Below, piece after piece: positions 1-10,541 of a stretch of DNA of 64,000 bases. Below the pieces are notes generated by a model. That model was not told where the DNA came from. It searched no databases and saw only the letters and a list, made by a program, of their open reading frames with translations. The stretch spans positions 9,908,744-9,972,743 of the forward strand of contig CM063252.1 in the NCBI GenBank assembly GCA_032158295.1, written 5' to 3'. Source of the stretch: Pycnopodia helianthoides. Lineage: Eukaryota; Echinodermata; Asteroidea; Forcipulatida; Asteriidae. The translations under genes were made by a program, and so were the position numbers. The stretch's first letter is position 1. Every line of letters begins with the position of its first letter.

Positions 1-4
1 GGCC

Positions 5-100
5 TGACCCATTTCTGGGTCAGTGCAACCTGGAAATTGATTTAAAGAACATTGTGATTTCAACTTAAATTCTGTGTAATTTTGACCAATTTCTGGGTCA
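5..100. repeat. Two short palindromic TGACC...GGGTCA boxes
   Basis: TGACCCATTTCTGGGTCA at 5-22 is a perfect 6+6 inverted motif. A degenerate copy (GACCAATTTCTGGGTCA) sits at about 84-100, roughly 78 bases on. The half-site GGGTCA resembles nuclear-receptor half-sites in everted orientation with a six-base spacer, but no gene start is visible nearby, so a regulatory role is only a guess. Confidence 0.3.
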
Positions 101-1617
101 TTTTAACAAAGATTCCACAAACCGGTGGCAAAAAGAGAGTAAAATTATAGGAGTTAAAGTACTTCGCATTATATTATGTACTAATAACGTTTACATGTAA
201 TTAGATCCATTATTTTATATCCCAAAGGAATATTCTACACATTAAACCCAAACGATATATCACCCAAGACTAGACTTGACAAGTCTATTGCATCGAACAT
301 TGAACGGGCGAACCCACGGCTACAAGTGGAAGAAAATTTCCGAATACGCACGGACGCGTCGTGCACCTTATTGAATATACAACCAACAGGATACCAGACC
401 GTATTCTCTCATACTCTGATAAAATGCATTCAAACTTGAGGATTTATTTGTCCTTTTTTGCTGACGTTCTCCATAACAAAACATTTGTATTTATTTAATA
501 ATAACATCGTAGTGAACCAAAGTGCGCCCTCAATGTTCAAGTGTACGATCCAACTTTGTAATTAGCATAATTTACAATAAGAAGTTACATTGGGTCCGCG
601 ACATTTGGACTCACTCTCTTTTCCTTTCTAGCTTCGAGGGGGAGAGAGCACATTTATTTTTTGTCTGCATGTTTGTAGGGAGCATGGCTCACAGCTCTCT
701 GTGAGTATTGTTTGTTTTTAAATCATCTTTTTATCAGAGAAATATTGTAACTTTGGGGGCTAGTTGAATCGGGTTCTGTAAACTTGTATGTATGTAGCCA
801 GCCTCGTGCTGACCGTTGGCCCTTCACACAAGTAACTGTACTGTGCTATTTATACTGTGTAGGTCTGCTGCTATTTTCTTGTTAACAAATATATATCAGT
901 TGCAGAAGATTAATCATTTTATATTTTGGACGTCGTCGTGAGGATTTTGCGTGGAGTACTTTTTTTAAGTGACTGGTCGTCCTTTTCAATTAGAGGGCCG
1001 GCCTCCCTCCAGTGCCTCTAAACAAAAATGGTACGAGTACGTAGTTGTGTGCCTAGAAGAGGGACGTAACGGAAAGTTACCGGAGAAATGACGTAAGCTT
1101 TTAGTGTGCAAAATATTGTGTTTCAAGAAAACTGAGCGTAAAAGTTTGATCGGTTTTCTAACATCCACAAGTCATTATAGGACGGTTACACTGTGCATGT
1201 GAATAGGAGGATATATCTTTGGTATAATTCTAGCAACACACATGTAGCAATGCCGTATGTTTAGTCGAGAGCCATGTTGTTGCTTACGGCCTTTTGCTAC
1301 TGGAAAAAATACTTTGTGTGCCTCGCTCGAAGAAGGGGTAGAGCCTTTCACGCCCTTCTTCCGGGAACTCGCCAATGTGTATTTAATAATAAACCGTACT
1401 CATATAGCGCCTCACATAAATGTCCCGAAGTGCTTAACAAAAGAAATTAGTAATACATTAATTAAAGAGGTACGTTTTCAGCATAGATTTGAAAATGTTT
1501 TCATTTGGAGCAGTTTTGATGAAGTTTGGCAAATTTTGTTCAACAGTGTCGGTGAAGAATGTGAGAACGAGCGATGGTCATATGACTTAGTACGAGTGAT
1601 GTATTGGACGAGTTGAG
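101..1617. other. Intergenic, no supported gene
   Basis: I see AT-rich sequence with only short open frames. The longest, 119 codons at 1257-1616 on the plus strand, has no recognisable domain, no related copy elsewhere in the window and no flanking splice signals, so I do not call it a gene. Confidence 0.5.
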
Positions 1618-2155
1618 AAGTAGAGCTGGAACGGACGGTACGAAGAGGTTGGTATCGATGAAGGAGTTCTTTGAGGTACTGGGGTGCAGATTGGTTGAGG
1701 GATTTGTATGTCAGTAAAGCTGGAACGGGGACACGACGAGGTTGGTAGGGATGAAGGAGTTCTTGGAGGTACTGGGGTGCAGATTGGTTGAGGGATTTGT
1801 ATGTCAGTAGAGCTGGAACGGGGACACGACGAGGTTGGTAGGGATGAAGGAGTTCTTGGAGGTACTGGGGTGCAGATTGGTTGAGGGATTTGTATGTCAG
1901 TAGAGCTGGAGTGGAGGGTACGACGAGGTTGGTATGGATGAAGGAGTTCTTGGAGGTACTGGGGTGCAGATTGGTTGAGGGATTTGCATGCCAGCAGGAG
2001 TAGTTTGAATTCTATGCGTTTTGGAGACAGGTAACAGTGAAGTGTACGACGAGGATGAAGGAGTTCTTTGTGGTACTGGGTGCAGATTGGTTGAGGGATT
2101 TGTATTTCAGAAGGAGGAGTTTGAATTCGATGCGTTTTGGAGACAGGTAACCGAT
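1618..2155. repeat. Minisatellite, ~93-bp unit
   Basis: About four full units and one or two degenerate ones share a core around GATGAAGGAGTTCTTGGAGG followed by GTACTGGGGTGCAGATTGG. Units two and three are nearly identical; the last ones (about 2000-2155) carry a replaced segment beginning GAGTTTGAATTC. A short plus-strand frame at 2021-2305 merely reads through it. Confidence 0.85.
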
Positions 2156-3194
2156 GAAGTTATTGTTATTCATTGCCGGCTGATACATACAGGACGTTGT
2201 CTATCAGCTTGCACTCTTCATAGTCCAGCTGGGATAATCTCAGTGACCTCACCCCTGAGCATTGATCCGCCTCGGCGTACACGCACTGGTCCTCGATCAA
2301 CTTAGGCCCTCGTCCTGTGGAAGATATTGCAGAGAAAAATATTTCCTAATAATAGGCTGAAAAAAAGATGTGCCGGTGTTGTATGGAAATCTGTCCCCCG
2401 GAGATTCTGTCAATTAACATGGGCTGAAGGAGGTTGATTCAAAAGAGGGCGCTATTAGAAGAAATGTACACACAGTTCGTCGTATATAGGGAGACAGAAC
2501 CTCCGGACGGACAGAATCTCCTGCCACACCGAAAGTCTCAAATAATGAGTCATAATTACAGTCACGGTAAGTAACTTCGATAAAAGCAAATTTTCATTCT
2601 TTTATCTTCATTTCCTGAATGGGCGTCATGGGTGCGATTTGACTTTGGACATTGTGTTGTGAAGAATTAGGTTCAGGGGTAGAAAAACATCATTATTTAC
2701 TATGGATTATAGCACACCTCTTGCTAGTTCTGTATTCGGGTTGGCTGAAACACGGTCACGTGGGATTAACTTAGCGGCTAGTGGTGAGATTAATTGCGCC
2801 ACCGTAAACTCAAGACATCGTGCGCGCATAATTTGCCGCATACACGCATAAGGTATGGGCGCTTTCCCGGTACGCTTCACTGTTGACCCCATAGTCAGCA
2901 TGTGGTACGGAAACAAAATTGCGAACCGAGCAATTTCACCAAAATTGTTGAGTGTTACAGCGCACTCTCATGATGTGAAACAGTTAACAGCAACAACAAA
3001 AACCTGAATCTAGGGAAACTAAAAGCGTTTATTTAATTGTTGAATTACTTGTGATTTAATTGCTTTCGAGGTAATTGTTGGTTTTAAGTGCGTATGAGAT
3101 CATTGTCGAAATAAGTCAGTTCAGTTATAAAACCCTAAAAAGTTTCTTTCTTATTTCATATTTTGGGCCTAGGTGTGTTATAAAACACAAAATA
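2156..3194. other. Intergenic, no gene seen
   Basis: No convincing coding signal. The stretch at about 2840-2920 (around GTATGGGCGC...CCCCATAGT) is matched by a degenerate copy at about 35395-35480, so part of this interval is an old dispersed repeat. Confidence 0.45.
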
Positions 3195-3343
3195 GACTGG
3201 CTCAATTCGGTCACTAGAGCACGTCAACCACCCCCCCCCCTTTCCGGGCCTGTGAGTAACCAGAAGAGGGTCCTATTTCCCTCTTCTGGTCACCCACAGT
3301 CCCATGGGGGGATAGACGTGCACTAGTGACCGAATTGCCAGTC
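3195..3343. mobile_element. Fold-back MITE-like element
   Basis: The ends are inverted: GACTGGCTCAATTCGGTCAC at the left pairs with the complement of the right end (GTGACCGAATTGCCAGTC). Internally CCAGAAGAGGG and CCCTCTTCTGG form a second stem around a TCCTATTT loop. The left arm carries a run of 13 C. No open frame; a non-autonomous hairpin element is the simplest reading. Confidence 0.7.
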
Positions 3344-3711
3344 CATCATGTGTATAATATGGACTCGTGGAAAATCTGACGGACCAGTGAAATGAAACGC
3401 TGGTCTTGGTGGTGGATAGTCACTGTAAGCTTATGGCAAACCCTGAACATACCGGTGAAATTAGAATTAGAATTCGACATTTAAAATTTTCAATGACGTT
3501 GTCAGCATACGGAGATTGCAATGCTTGCTTTAAAAAAAATAATGTTACATATATTGTTTTCGTGGTTGATGATAAATCTATTATTTTCAAAGAAAGCTGT
3601 ACCCCAAAATTATCACAGCTGTTGCAAAATAAGTCAATACCCAATATGATAATTTTGTATAAATAATGTGTGATGTGTGCTCATTTGGCATTTTGAAAAA
3701 ATTTGTAAAGT

Positions 3712-4485
3712 TCAAACAAGAGGACAGCACAATTTTTTCTTCTTCAATAGAACTATTTTGATGTGATTTTTCAACAAGGAATTGAGAAAATTACCATGGG
3801 CCATTTGTCGTTGACCTGGTTCCGGTTCCAGCGTATCGTACTCGGGTGGATCCTGACTTTGGTGCCCCATGGCGGGTGCATTTACCGTGCCTGCTGTGCT
3901 GTCGCAGCGTGTATCTCCCTTGGACACCACCGCGTACGAATAACCCTCTGTAGTTTGTTCATCGTGAACGTACGATAGTTTTTTGTCCGATGAGACCTCC
4001 GCGAACAGCGTGATGGACGGGGAAGCCGAGGTGGTGTTCCGCGGTCGAAGTTCGAAACTCGCCGGTCGTTGGGTGTTGGAATTACCGATGGCTGGGTCGC
4101 TTTGGTCGGCGAGGAGGCTGGTGTTCGATCTCGGTGATGTGTAAGCCACGGGTTGACGGATGCTGCGATCTTGCAGGTTTATCGGTGATGCCCTGCTCCG
4201 TTTACGTCTTGAGCAGACGAGACACGCAATGATGATCAAGAGTATGATGATGACGACCAGGCAAGCAGATGCAATTGCTGCGATGACTACAGTGTTCAGT
4301 GACGGACAATTTCGCGTGGAGACGTTATCGGCAGTTGGTGTTGTGGGCGTTTCATCTTGTGCAAACGGGATTGCTGTTGTTGCATCCGGGAGAATACCTT
4401 CAGTAGTATGGTCACCGAGAAAGCTGTCACCAAAAGTATTAGGAGAAACACCAAGGAGTCCATCTTCCAAACAATTAAGAGTCAA
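3712..4485 (-). CDS. Membrane protein exon with tyrosine-motif tail (divergent relative of the downstream receptors)
   Basis: An open frame of 257 codons, opened only by a TTG, so this is probably an exon and not a whole gene. In its own numbering residues 26-58 are Thr/Pro-rich, 65-91 form a strong hydrophobic helix followed by RRKR, and 92-257 form a tail with tyrosines at 115, 172, 182, 184 and 216. The Y216 motif is YDTLEPE, matching the YxVLEPD motif of the array receptors at 13.6 and 28.1 kb, and the topology is the same. No Ig domain is present. A good acceptor (CTAAT branch-like sequence, then ACAG) would start the exon at 4423. An ATG at 4463 opens about 22 hydrophobic residues like a signal peptide, but in another frame. 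A weak donor (CATG/GTAATT) at 3795 means the last ~27 residues may be intron. I infer a receptor relative; start and end are unresolved. Confidence 0.55.
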   Translation of the reverse strand: MTLNCLEDGLLGVSPNTFGDSFLGDHTTEGILPDATTAIPFAQDETPTTPTADNVSTRNCPSLNTVVIAAIASACLVVIIILLIIIACLVCSRRKRSRASPINLQDRSIRQPVAYTSPRSNTSLLADQSDPAIGNSNTQRPASFELRPRNTTSASPSITLFAEVSSDKKLSYVHDEQTTEGYSYAVVSKGDTRCDSTAGTVNAPAMGHQSQDPPEYDTLEPEPGQRQMAHGNFLNSLLKNHIKIVLLKKKKLCCPLV

Positions 4486-4489
4486 TTAA

Positions 4490-5242
4490 TGATACGGTGT
4501 TGTAGCTTTGCACCACGCGGTATTCGCTCCGATAACAACAGGTCTGGAACAAACCGTTCAGGAAAACCACAGATTTTTTTTTGTGCCAGGCTGTGTGTGG
4601 ATGCCCAGTCCAACATGGCCTCTGGTTTTCAAGAACCGATTAAAGCTAGTCTTTGGATAAACAAGTCTCGACAGTAAAACAAATCGAAAGTAGGCACCGG
4701 ATGCTACCCTGTTTTTAAAGGCAAAATGTCATACATGTTTACGTCCGGTGTGGCAGACCCATTGATCTTCATTATTCGTTTCCCGCTTTTAGCGCAGTTG
4801 TCCTATCCAGTCAGTATAATGGAGATCAATTAAATTTTCAATTCAAACTCACATTTATTTCCATACTTCAGGAACATTTCTAAACAGTGCATACCCAAAA
4901 CATGAATTTAATGAAGTGACCAAAAAAGCATTATTTACAAGGTGGAACATAAGATAGTATGGAGGCATCATCTAGAAACCGAGGTCAAAGAGCAGACCCA
5001 CGAGACAGACTCTCCTTAGGAGTGCGTGTCGCGCTCAAGGAAATTCCGTTCGCTTTGCACTTAGGAAAATTCGGTCGCCACAGGAGAACGTTCGCTCGGG
5101 CCACGCGCCTTCATCCAAAGTCGCTGGGATGGGCTGAACATCTTATGCGCGTTGGACCATTCCCCCTGACCTCAGATAACCCCCAGTCACCTCCCCCTAA
5201 CCTCAATCAGTGTAAATCCATTGCAAATAGTTTTTGTACTAC
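4490..5242. other. Intergenic, no gene seen
   Basis: No exon that could supply an ectodomain for the membrane-protein exon just to the left was recognised on the minus strand here. Plus-strand short frames lack any family resemblance. Confidence 0.4.
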
Positions 5243-5584
5243 TTAAAGGCCCTGTACACTATTGGTAAGATCGAAAAACACGATGTTCACAGATTCACAC
5301 ATAACTTACATGATTTAAAGTAAGTAATGGTAGAAAGGGTTCCTTAAAATATTTCTGCCTAAAATGCTATCGTTTCTGAGAAACGAGTAAAACAATAGTA
5401 ATTATCGCGCGCGATAATTTGAAAAAACAGAAAACACATAAGATCTCTTTTCACTATTTTCTCGTGACCTCGATGACCAATTGAGCTCAAACTTTCACAG
5501 GTTTGTTTGTTCATGCATATGTTTAATCAAACAAAATGTGGACACTGGTTTTGAGCTGTTACCAAAAGTGTACAATACCTTTAA
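5243..5584. mobile_element. TTAA-flanked MITE, family 3
   Basis: Bounded by TTAA on both sides, with ends AGGCCCTGTACACTATTGGT and a partial complement near ACCAAAAGTGTACAATACCT. A second copy lies at 59590-59934, and the internal palindrome ATCGCGCGCGAT here corresponds to ATCACGCGTGAT there. No coding capacity. TTAA duplications suggest a piggyBac-type transposase acted in trans; that is inference from the target site. Confidence 0.75.
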
Positions 5585-6784
5585 AGGGCTCGATCGCAAC
5601 ATTCTTATTATAACTTCGGTTGAAAAAGATCGTTTACATTACCACTAGTTTCATTCAAATGATGGAGCCTCATGCATTGTCGTGGTGTACGTGCCGTGTC
5701 TGTTAAAGTTTGGGACTTCCTTAGCAACACCCTTAGTAACAGTCGTAGCCGTAGCCTGCAGCACTCTTCGCTCACGTGTGTAGAATTTGTGTGAGGGGCG
5801 GCATTTGTTAATGTGAGCAATGCTCGTAAAGGGAGTATTTCCTTAGGCAGAGGCGTAAAATTGGGCCCAGACATCCAAATATTATTCCGCTGCATACTGC
5901 GGCAAGCGGGCGTATACCTACGCATAAACATAGGTCTTTGATCAGTCTTCAAAACGAAGTCCAAAGAAACGGAAAATCAATTCAAAGTTCGACTTCACAC
6001 AATCATGCCTTCGAAACATTTTTTAAGGACCGAAATAAGAAACATTTGGTGCTTGTTTTGGGTGAGTTTGATTGAGTGAGAAACATTTAAGAGAGGGACA
6101 GACAGAATCTCATTAGCGGGGGACAGCTGGGTAATTTTGTCCACCGGATCATCTTGCGGGGTCTGGACAGAATATACTCTACGACAACGGCCCAAAAGCT
6201 GGCAAATCGATACGTTTAGGGTTTGTGTGTGAATTTATCCTGATATACCTTATGCGTTGACGTCATCAAGCCGCCGTCTTAGAGGTAACCCGATGATGAA
6301 ACAATGGAAGCGCACACATTTGTACGCGCGGCGCACAGGATGGGCCAATGGGCTACCTTCTTTTGACCTCTAGCTGAGGGCGCCCTACTCAAATGAGCCA
6401 TGTGCATAAGGTCTATAGTTCTTGTTTCACAGCTCGATGAGGCGATTGTTCTGACAAAACATGTGTGGTTTAAACAAAACTGCGATAAGAAGCACTATGT
6501 CTTATGTATTTCCAACGAGGTTTGATAAATAATTATTCATTGAGCCAAACTGTGAGTATAAAGGATGGGCGCTGGTTATGCGCGGCAATGCATGTCACGT
6601 CATGTGCCAACAGAATTTCCCGCTCAAATTAACCCGAAATCAGGGGTATCATATTCCTATGTACATAGTACAGTGCGTACATTGCTAATGTCCATGTATA
6701 TTTGTATCACAAGAGTGTGCCATATCTATGAACCAGAATAATCGTACTCTCAAGGCCAATACCACGAGTAGTCTTTGTACTTTG
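5585..6784. other. Intergenic, dispersed repeat fragments
   Basis: No gene recognised. The stretch around 6350-6415 (CTACCTTCTTTTGACCTCTAG) recurs at about 39390-39465. The GTCGTAGCCGTAGCC stretch near 5742 has a relative near 38770. A 118-codon minus-strand frame at 5608-5964 overlaps this repeat material and is not supported. Confidence 0.45.
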
Positions 6785-7045
6785 CAGGGCAGTCAGGTTG
6801 GCGTAGAGTGGTATCTTGCCTTCTACCTCTGGGGACCGAAGTTCAAATCACACCGGGGCACTACGTTGATTGGGTTTTTTCAGTCCCTGCCTGATTGCGT
6901 GGGTTTTCCCTGGAATATTTCTCTGGGGTTTTCCTCCCACACCTAAAACCGAAACTTCCTTCATTGTCTTCTCTCCACGGGGTTCTTGGCTAATATAGTG
7001 GTTAAGTTCGCTTTCTTAGAATCCTTGGCTTCACAACCAGAATAA
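6785..7045 (+). mobile_element. tRNA-derived SINE
   Basis: A B-box-like GTTCAAATC at about 6841 follows a degenerate A-box-like segment. The body reads TGATTGGGTTTTTTCAGTCC then GCGTGGGTTTTCCCTGG, a layout typical of invertebrate tRNA-derived SINEs, ending near an AATAAATGAAATGA tail. The adjoining 7045-7207 stretch is GAGTAC-rich low complexity. Confidence 0.65.
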
Positions 7046-8159
7046 ATGAAATGAGTATCAAGAACTGCCGAGTACCAGGGAGGCTGAGTAGTACTCTAGG
7101 GGAGTATAGGGCCATTGATTAAGAGAACAGGTGTCCGAGTACCGAGCATTCTTAAATCCGAGTACCAAGACCAACACAAGTACTTGGATCTCCATGTACG
7201 AGTACGAGTACAGGTATTTTATCAAGAAAAATACTGCAAAATTAGTTATCAACCCATTTAGTGTTTTGGGGACCAAATTCTATATGACAATGTGGGCTTG
7301 TTATTATACTGATCTTTTAAACATGAATACACCAGTACAAACTTTATTTTGACCTTTTCCAGTGCTTTATTCCTCTATTCCTAGGATAGCAATGGAGTCC
7401 AGGTTAATTTATGTCCCCGCAAATATTTGCAAATTATATTTGCGATCATATTTTATTAACAAAGACATTTGCGATGTGTGATATCCCTTTAGGGCCATCA
7501 TAACTGCCACTCCCCATTAACATGGAACGTAAAACTAATTTAAAAAGGTACACAAAAAAGAACATCAGAGGAATGCAAATGAAATGCAACAAACAAAATG
7601 GAAACAATATTGAAAGGGCTTATTCCCCATCACAAAACCTGAGCCTCTGGAGTGGCAACGTGTCAACCAATGATGGCTTCGGTGTAACGGTTTAACTTTC
7701 ACTATCAACTCGCACACGTCATCCGCCTTGACGGAAGGCAGATAGTTGTGTTATTAAGATTTCAAATTCAAAATCTAGTTCACAGGATGTAACTTTTATT
7801 CCTCGACGCTTCTACACCTTCTAACCTTTTTGAAAACCATATAGTTATATATTGTTGTATTATTGTTTAGCTTTTTACTAAAGGAAAACGTACCAAGAAA
7901 AAAAACACACGAGGGAAACGGACTGGGTAAATCAATCAATTAAAAAATCAATTTGGAGTTGAACAAAAGTAATTACTAAAAGCATATTCTCTGTACTTTT
8001 TACACATATTTACAAAAAGACTTTGTATCAGATACGACGGACACAATATTTACATTACTTTCCGATCTTTTTTGTTCATTCAAATTGGCACAGTTTTTAT
8101 TTTAAAAACAAATTCTCGCATTTTGAAGACGACATAAATTTTTGTAAACAAAATTTGTA

Positions 8160-8593
8160 GCACTCAGTATACACGGGCTTTAAATATATTGGTTAATATT
8201 GATTTTATATCAGTATTTCTGGCACTAAGTTTACACAGGCTTTAAATATATTGGTTAATATTGATTTTATATCAGTATTTCTGGCACTAAGTTTACACAG
8301 GCTTTAAACATACTGGTCAATATTGATTTTATATCAGTATTTCTGGCACTAAGTTTACACAGGCTTTAAATATATTGGTTAATATTGATTTTATATCAGT
8401 ATTTCCGGCACTAAGTTTACACAAGCTTTAAATATATTGGTTAATATTGATTTTATATCAGTATTTCTGGCACTAAGTTTACACAGGCTTTAAATATATT
8501 GGTTAATATTGATTTTATATCAGTATTTCTGGCACTAAGTTTACACAGGCTTTAAACATACTGGTCAATGTTGATTTTATTTTAGAATTAATT
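8160..8593. repeat. 62-bp tandem array, 7 units
   Basis: GGCACT recurs at an exact 62-base period from 8160 to 8532. Two unit variants alternate: one with AATATATTGGTTAATATTG, the other with AACATACTGGTCAATATTG, so the differences are linked within units. No coding frame runs through it. Spacing and lack of unique spacers exclude a CRISPR array. Confidence 0.95.
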
Positions 8594-8990
8594 TGAGCAT
8601 TGCTTTTCAATTTACATTTTTTAAGACCTATTTAAAGAGCTATTGACTCCCTGCACCTACGTCACATTCGGTTACTGTCTGTCACGCCCGCCATTTTGAG
8701 GAATCAAGTTTCTAGTGTTGAATTAAGCGTGATAAATGCCGCGTTGACTAAAATGCGCACTACACTATGTAACGCTGGGACATTGAATCCCAAAATGATA
8801 AAACAAAGATTTACATATTTAGTTAAAACCATGTCTAATAAGGTTGACCCATCCAGCAATGCTGATCATTTAGGCCCCTCGTTACATACAAATACTAAAA
8901 AAAGACTTTGGAAGAAAGTGCATACATAAAAGATTAATCAATATTAATAATCAGTTACAAAAAATTGACAACATTATCATACTAGGACAA
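8594..8990. repeat. Conserved module following a 62-bp array, copy 1
   Basis: Each of the four arrays is followed by the same ~350-400-bp module, containing CGCCCGCCATTTTGAGG (a YY1-like CCGCCATTTTG core) and an open frame (8696-8929 here). Between copies this frame shows an in-frame three-base indel (NAGT versus NADGT), which hints at coding ancestry. It lacks an ATG start and matches no family I know. Confidence 0.7.
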
Positions 8991-9332
8991 AACTACACAC
9001 CCTATCAGCCAACCACACAAATAAAAATGCGAGATAAATACACTACTCAATAGCCAAATATGATTATGGGTCGTGCTTTTTACAATTTTCTTTTCCTGCT
9101 AACAGAATGGATAAAACGCTACATTTTTGTTAAGGTAGTGGTTTTATGACATGGAATGTCATTAAAACAACATCGTTCTTTTTTCATGACGACGATTTCC
9201 TTGAAAAGTTTCCCTAGATCGCAACCATCCAGTTTGTGAATATTGATGACATCATAATTTCCAAATTAAAACATAATTTTTTTTTCCATGCGGTTTCTTT
9301 TTCTTTACATTTTGTTTTTTTCGTGGCAATTA

Positions 9333-9367
9333 TTTCCTTGAAAGGTAGACGACCTTTTCAAGGAAAC
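9333..9367. repeat. Short inverted repeat
   Basis: TTTCCTTGAAAGG and CCTTTTCAAGGAAA pair around a seven-base loop. The same hairpin occurs in the duplicate at about 18811-18845; in the third flank only its left half survives near 23330. Confidence 0.6.
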
Positions 9368-9391
9368 AATTCTAGGAAGTTCCTGGTTCGT

Positions 9392-9546
9392 TCAGACGAC
9401 TGCATTCCCCTTGTAGGGTACATACCAGACATTCTCAATTAATGTTCCCTCGTCCGAGTCTTGGGTGCATGGCCTACGGGACCCCGCCCCTTCATTTGGA
9501 CCCACCTCGGCTTCACCCTGGTCCTCAGCCGCTAATGGCTCTTTTT
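9392..9546 (-). CDS. Candidate shared 3'-terminal exon, copy 1
   Basis: A pyrimidine-rich tract ending TTTCTTTTTAG immediately precedes a 155-base open stretch that ends in TGA. It would add 50 residues after completing a split codon (needs a phase-1 donor). The peptide is acidic and ends NVWYVPYKGNAVV, with two tyrosines and a hydrophobic C-terminus that could suit a PDZ domain. Copies at 18870-19024 (same translation) and 23590-23744 keep length, acceptor and stop. It lies about 1 kb downstream of the VP receptor on the same strand. No upstream exon of its own is visible, so I infer a terminal exon used by the receptor cluster; it could also be a relic. Confidence 0.45.
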
Positions 9547-10030
9547 CTAAAAAGAAATTTAAAAACAACAAGTCCAAGTTAAAGACACCCAAAATTGACT
9601 TCCTTGTATATGCTGGTTTGGATATCAGCAATTACTTAGACTTGATTCAAGTCCCTTTCTCGTGTGAGAGGTCCCTAAGCATATCCCGCCAACTAGCAAA
9701 CAACCCGTATAGCAGTGCGCGCTCGCCGTCAAAAATGTGGTCCCGATAATGGAACAGGTTGGGGAATGCAGAGCATCACAAAAAATAGTTTTCTGGGGAT
9801 GGCACGGGATTGGGACTTGAGTCAAGTCTAGCAATTACTTGGCTATGCAACTATTAAAGCCTCCGAATGAAGAGAATTACATTATAATGCTTGCTACGTC
9901 ACGAATGAAGCCTCCTTTTCAAACTACAGAAACAAATCCCGGGACATAAACGCCCAGAGAATTCTTTGGGATTTACACCGCACCATTTTTTCCCACCCTT
10001 GATGCAGTTTTCCTGGTCATAATGAACACT

Positions 10031-10229
10031 AGGGCCCAATTTCATAGAGCTGCTTCATTAAAAAATATTGCGTAACAAGTGTCTGCTGAGCAGAAATGAG
10101 CAGGATACCAGTCACAAATTGTACACGTGACGTGGTATTTTGGCTGGTAACTTTACTCTGGTAAGCATAATTTTGTTGTGCTTGGCTACCTTTTTGTGCC
10201 TAATAAGCAGCTCTATTAAATTGGGCCCT
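10031..10229. mobile_element. MITE of the GGGCCCAATTTCATAGAGC family, copy 1
   Basis: Terminal inverted repeats AGGGCCCAATTTCATAGAGC at the left and GCTCTATTAAATTGGGCCCT at the right bound ~200 bp of non-coding sequence containing CAGGATACCAGTCACAAATT. At least seven further relatives occur in this window. Confidence 0.85.
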
Positions 10230-10461
10230 GGGCCGGTATTCACAAAACTACTTGATTCACAAAACAAAAAGCACCCTACTTAATTACCAAACTAAGACGA
10301 GTCTTACTGACCAAGTGGTATTCACAAATCATTTGTGCTTAGTGCCCCGCTTACTTTGGCGTCTTAAATCTAAGTGCGGTCCGATGACTTAAGTGGGGCA
10401 CTAGGGTGTCATGGCGCAAACTTAAGTACTCCACTAAGCTAAGTTTCGTGAATACGGCCCC
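10230..10461. mobile_element. MITE with GGGCCGTATTCAC termini, copy 1
   Basis: Left end GGGCCGGTATTCACAAAACT and right end AGTTTCGTGAATACGGCCCC are inverted copies. It abuts the preceding MITE with no spacer. Copies in the same position downstream of the other VP genes are at 19708-19939 and 24585-24833. Confidence 0.8.
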
Positions 10462-10541
10462 TGATGCTAACCTGCGCGGTTATCTCATTAAACCCTACAG
10501 TCCCCAAATGGTCCCGAGCCTGAGTGGCTAATTCCCGGCAG

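Noticed and set aside
1257..1616. 119-codon plus-strand frame with an ATG
   Set aside because: No recognisable domain, no paralogue, no splice context; consistent with chance.
5608..5964. 118-codon minus-strand frame with Leu/Arg-rich run
   Set aside because: It overlaps repeat material (GTAGCCGTAGCC type) with a relative near 38770; no domain.
8160..8593. Regular direct repeats resembling a CRISPR array
   Set aside because: The repeats are contiguous 62-bp units without unique spacers, in a eukaryotic setting; they are satellite-type repeats.
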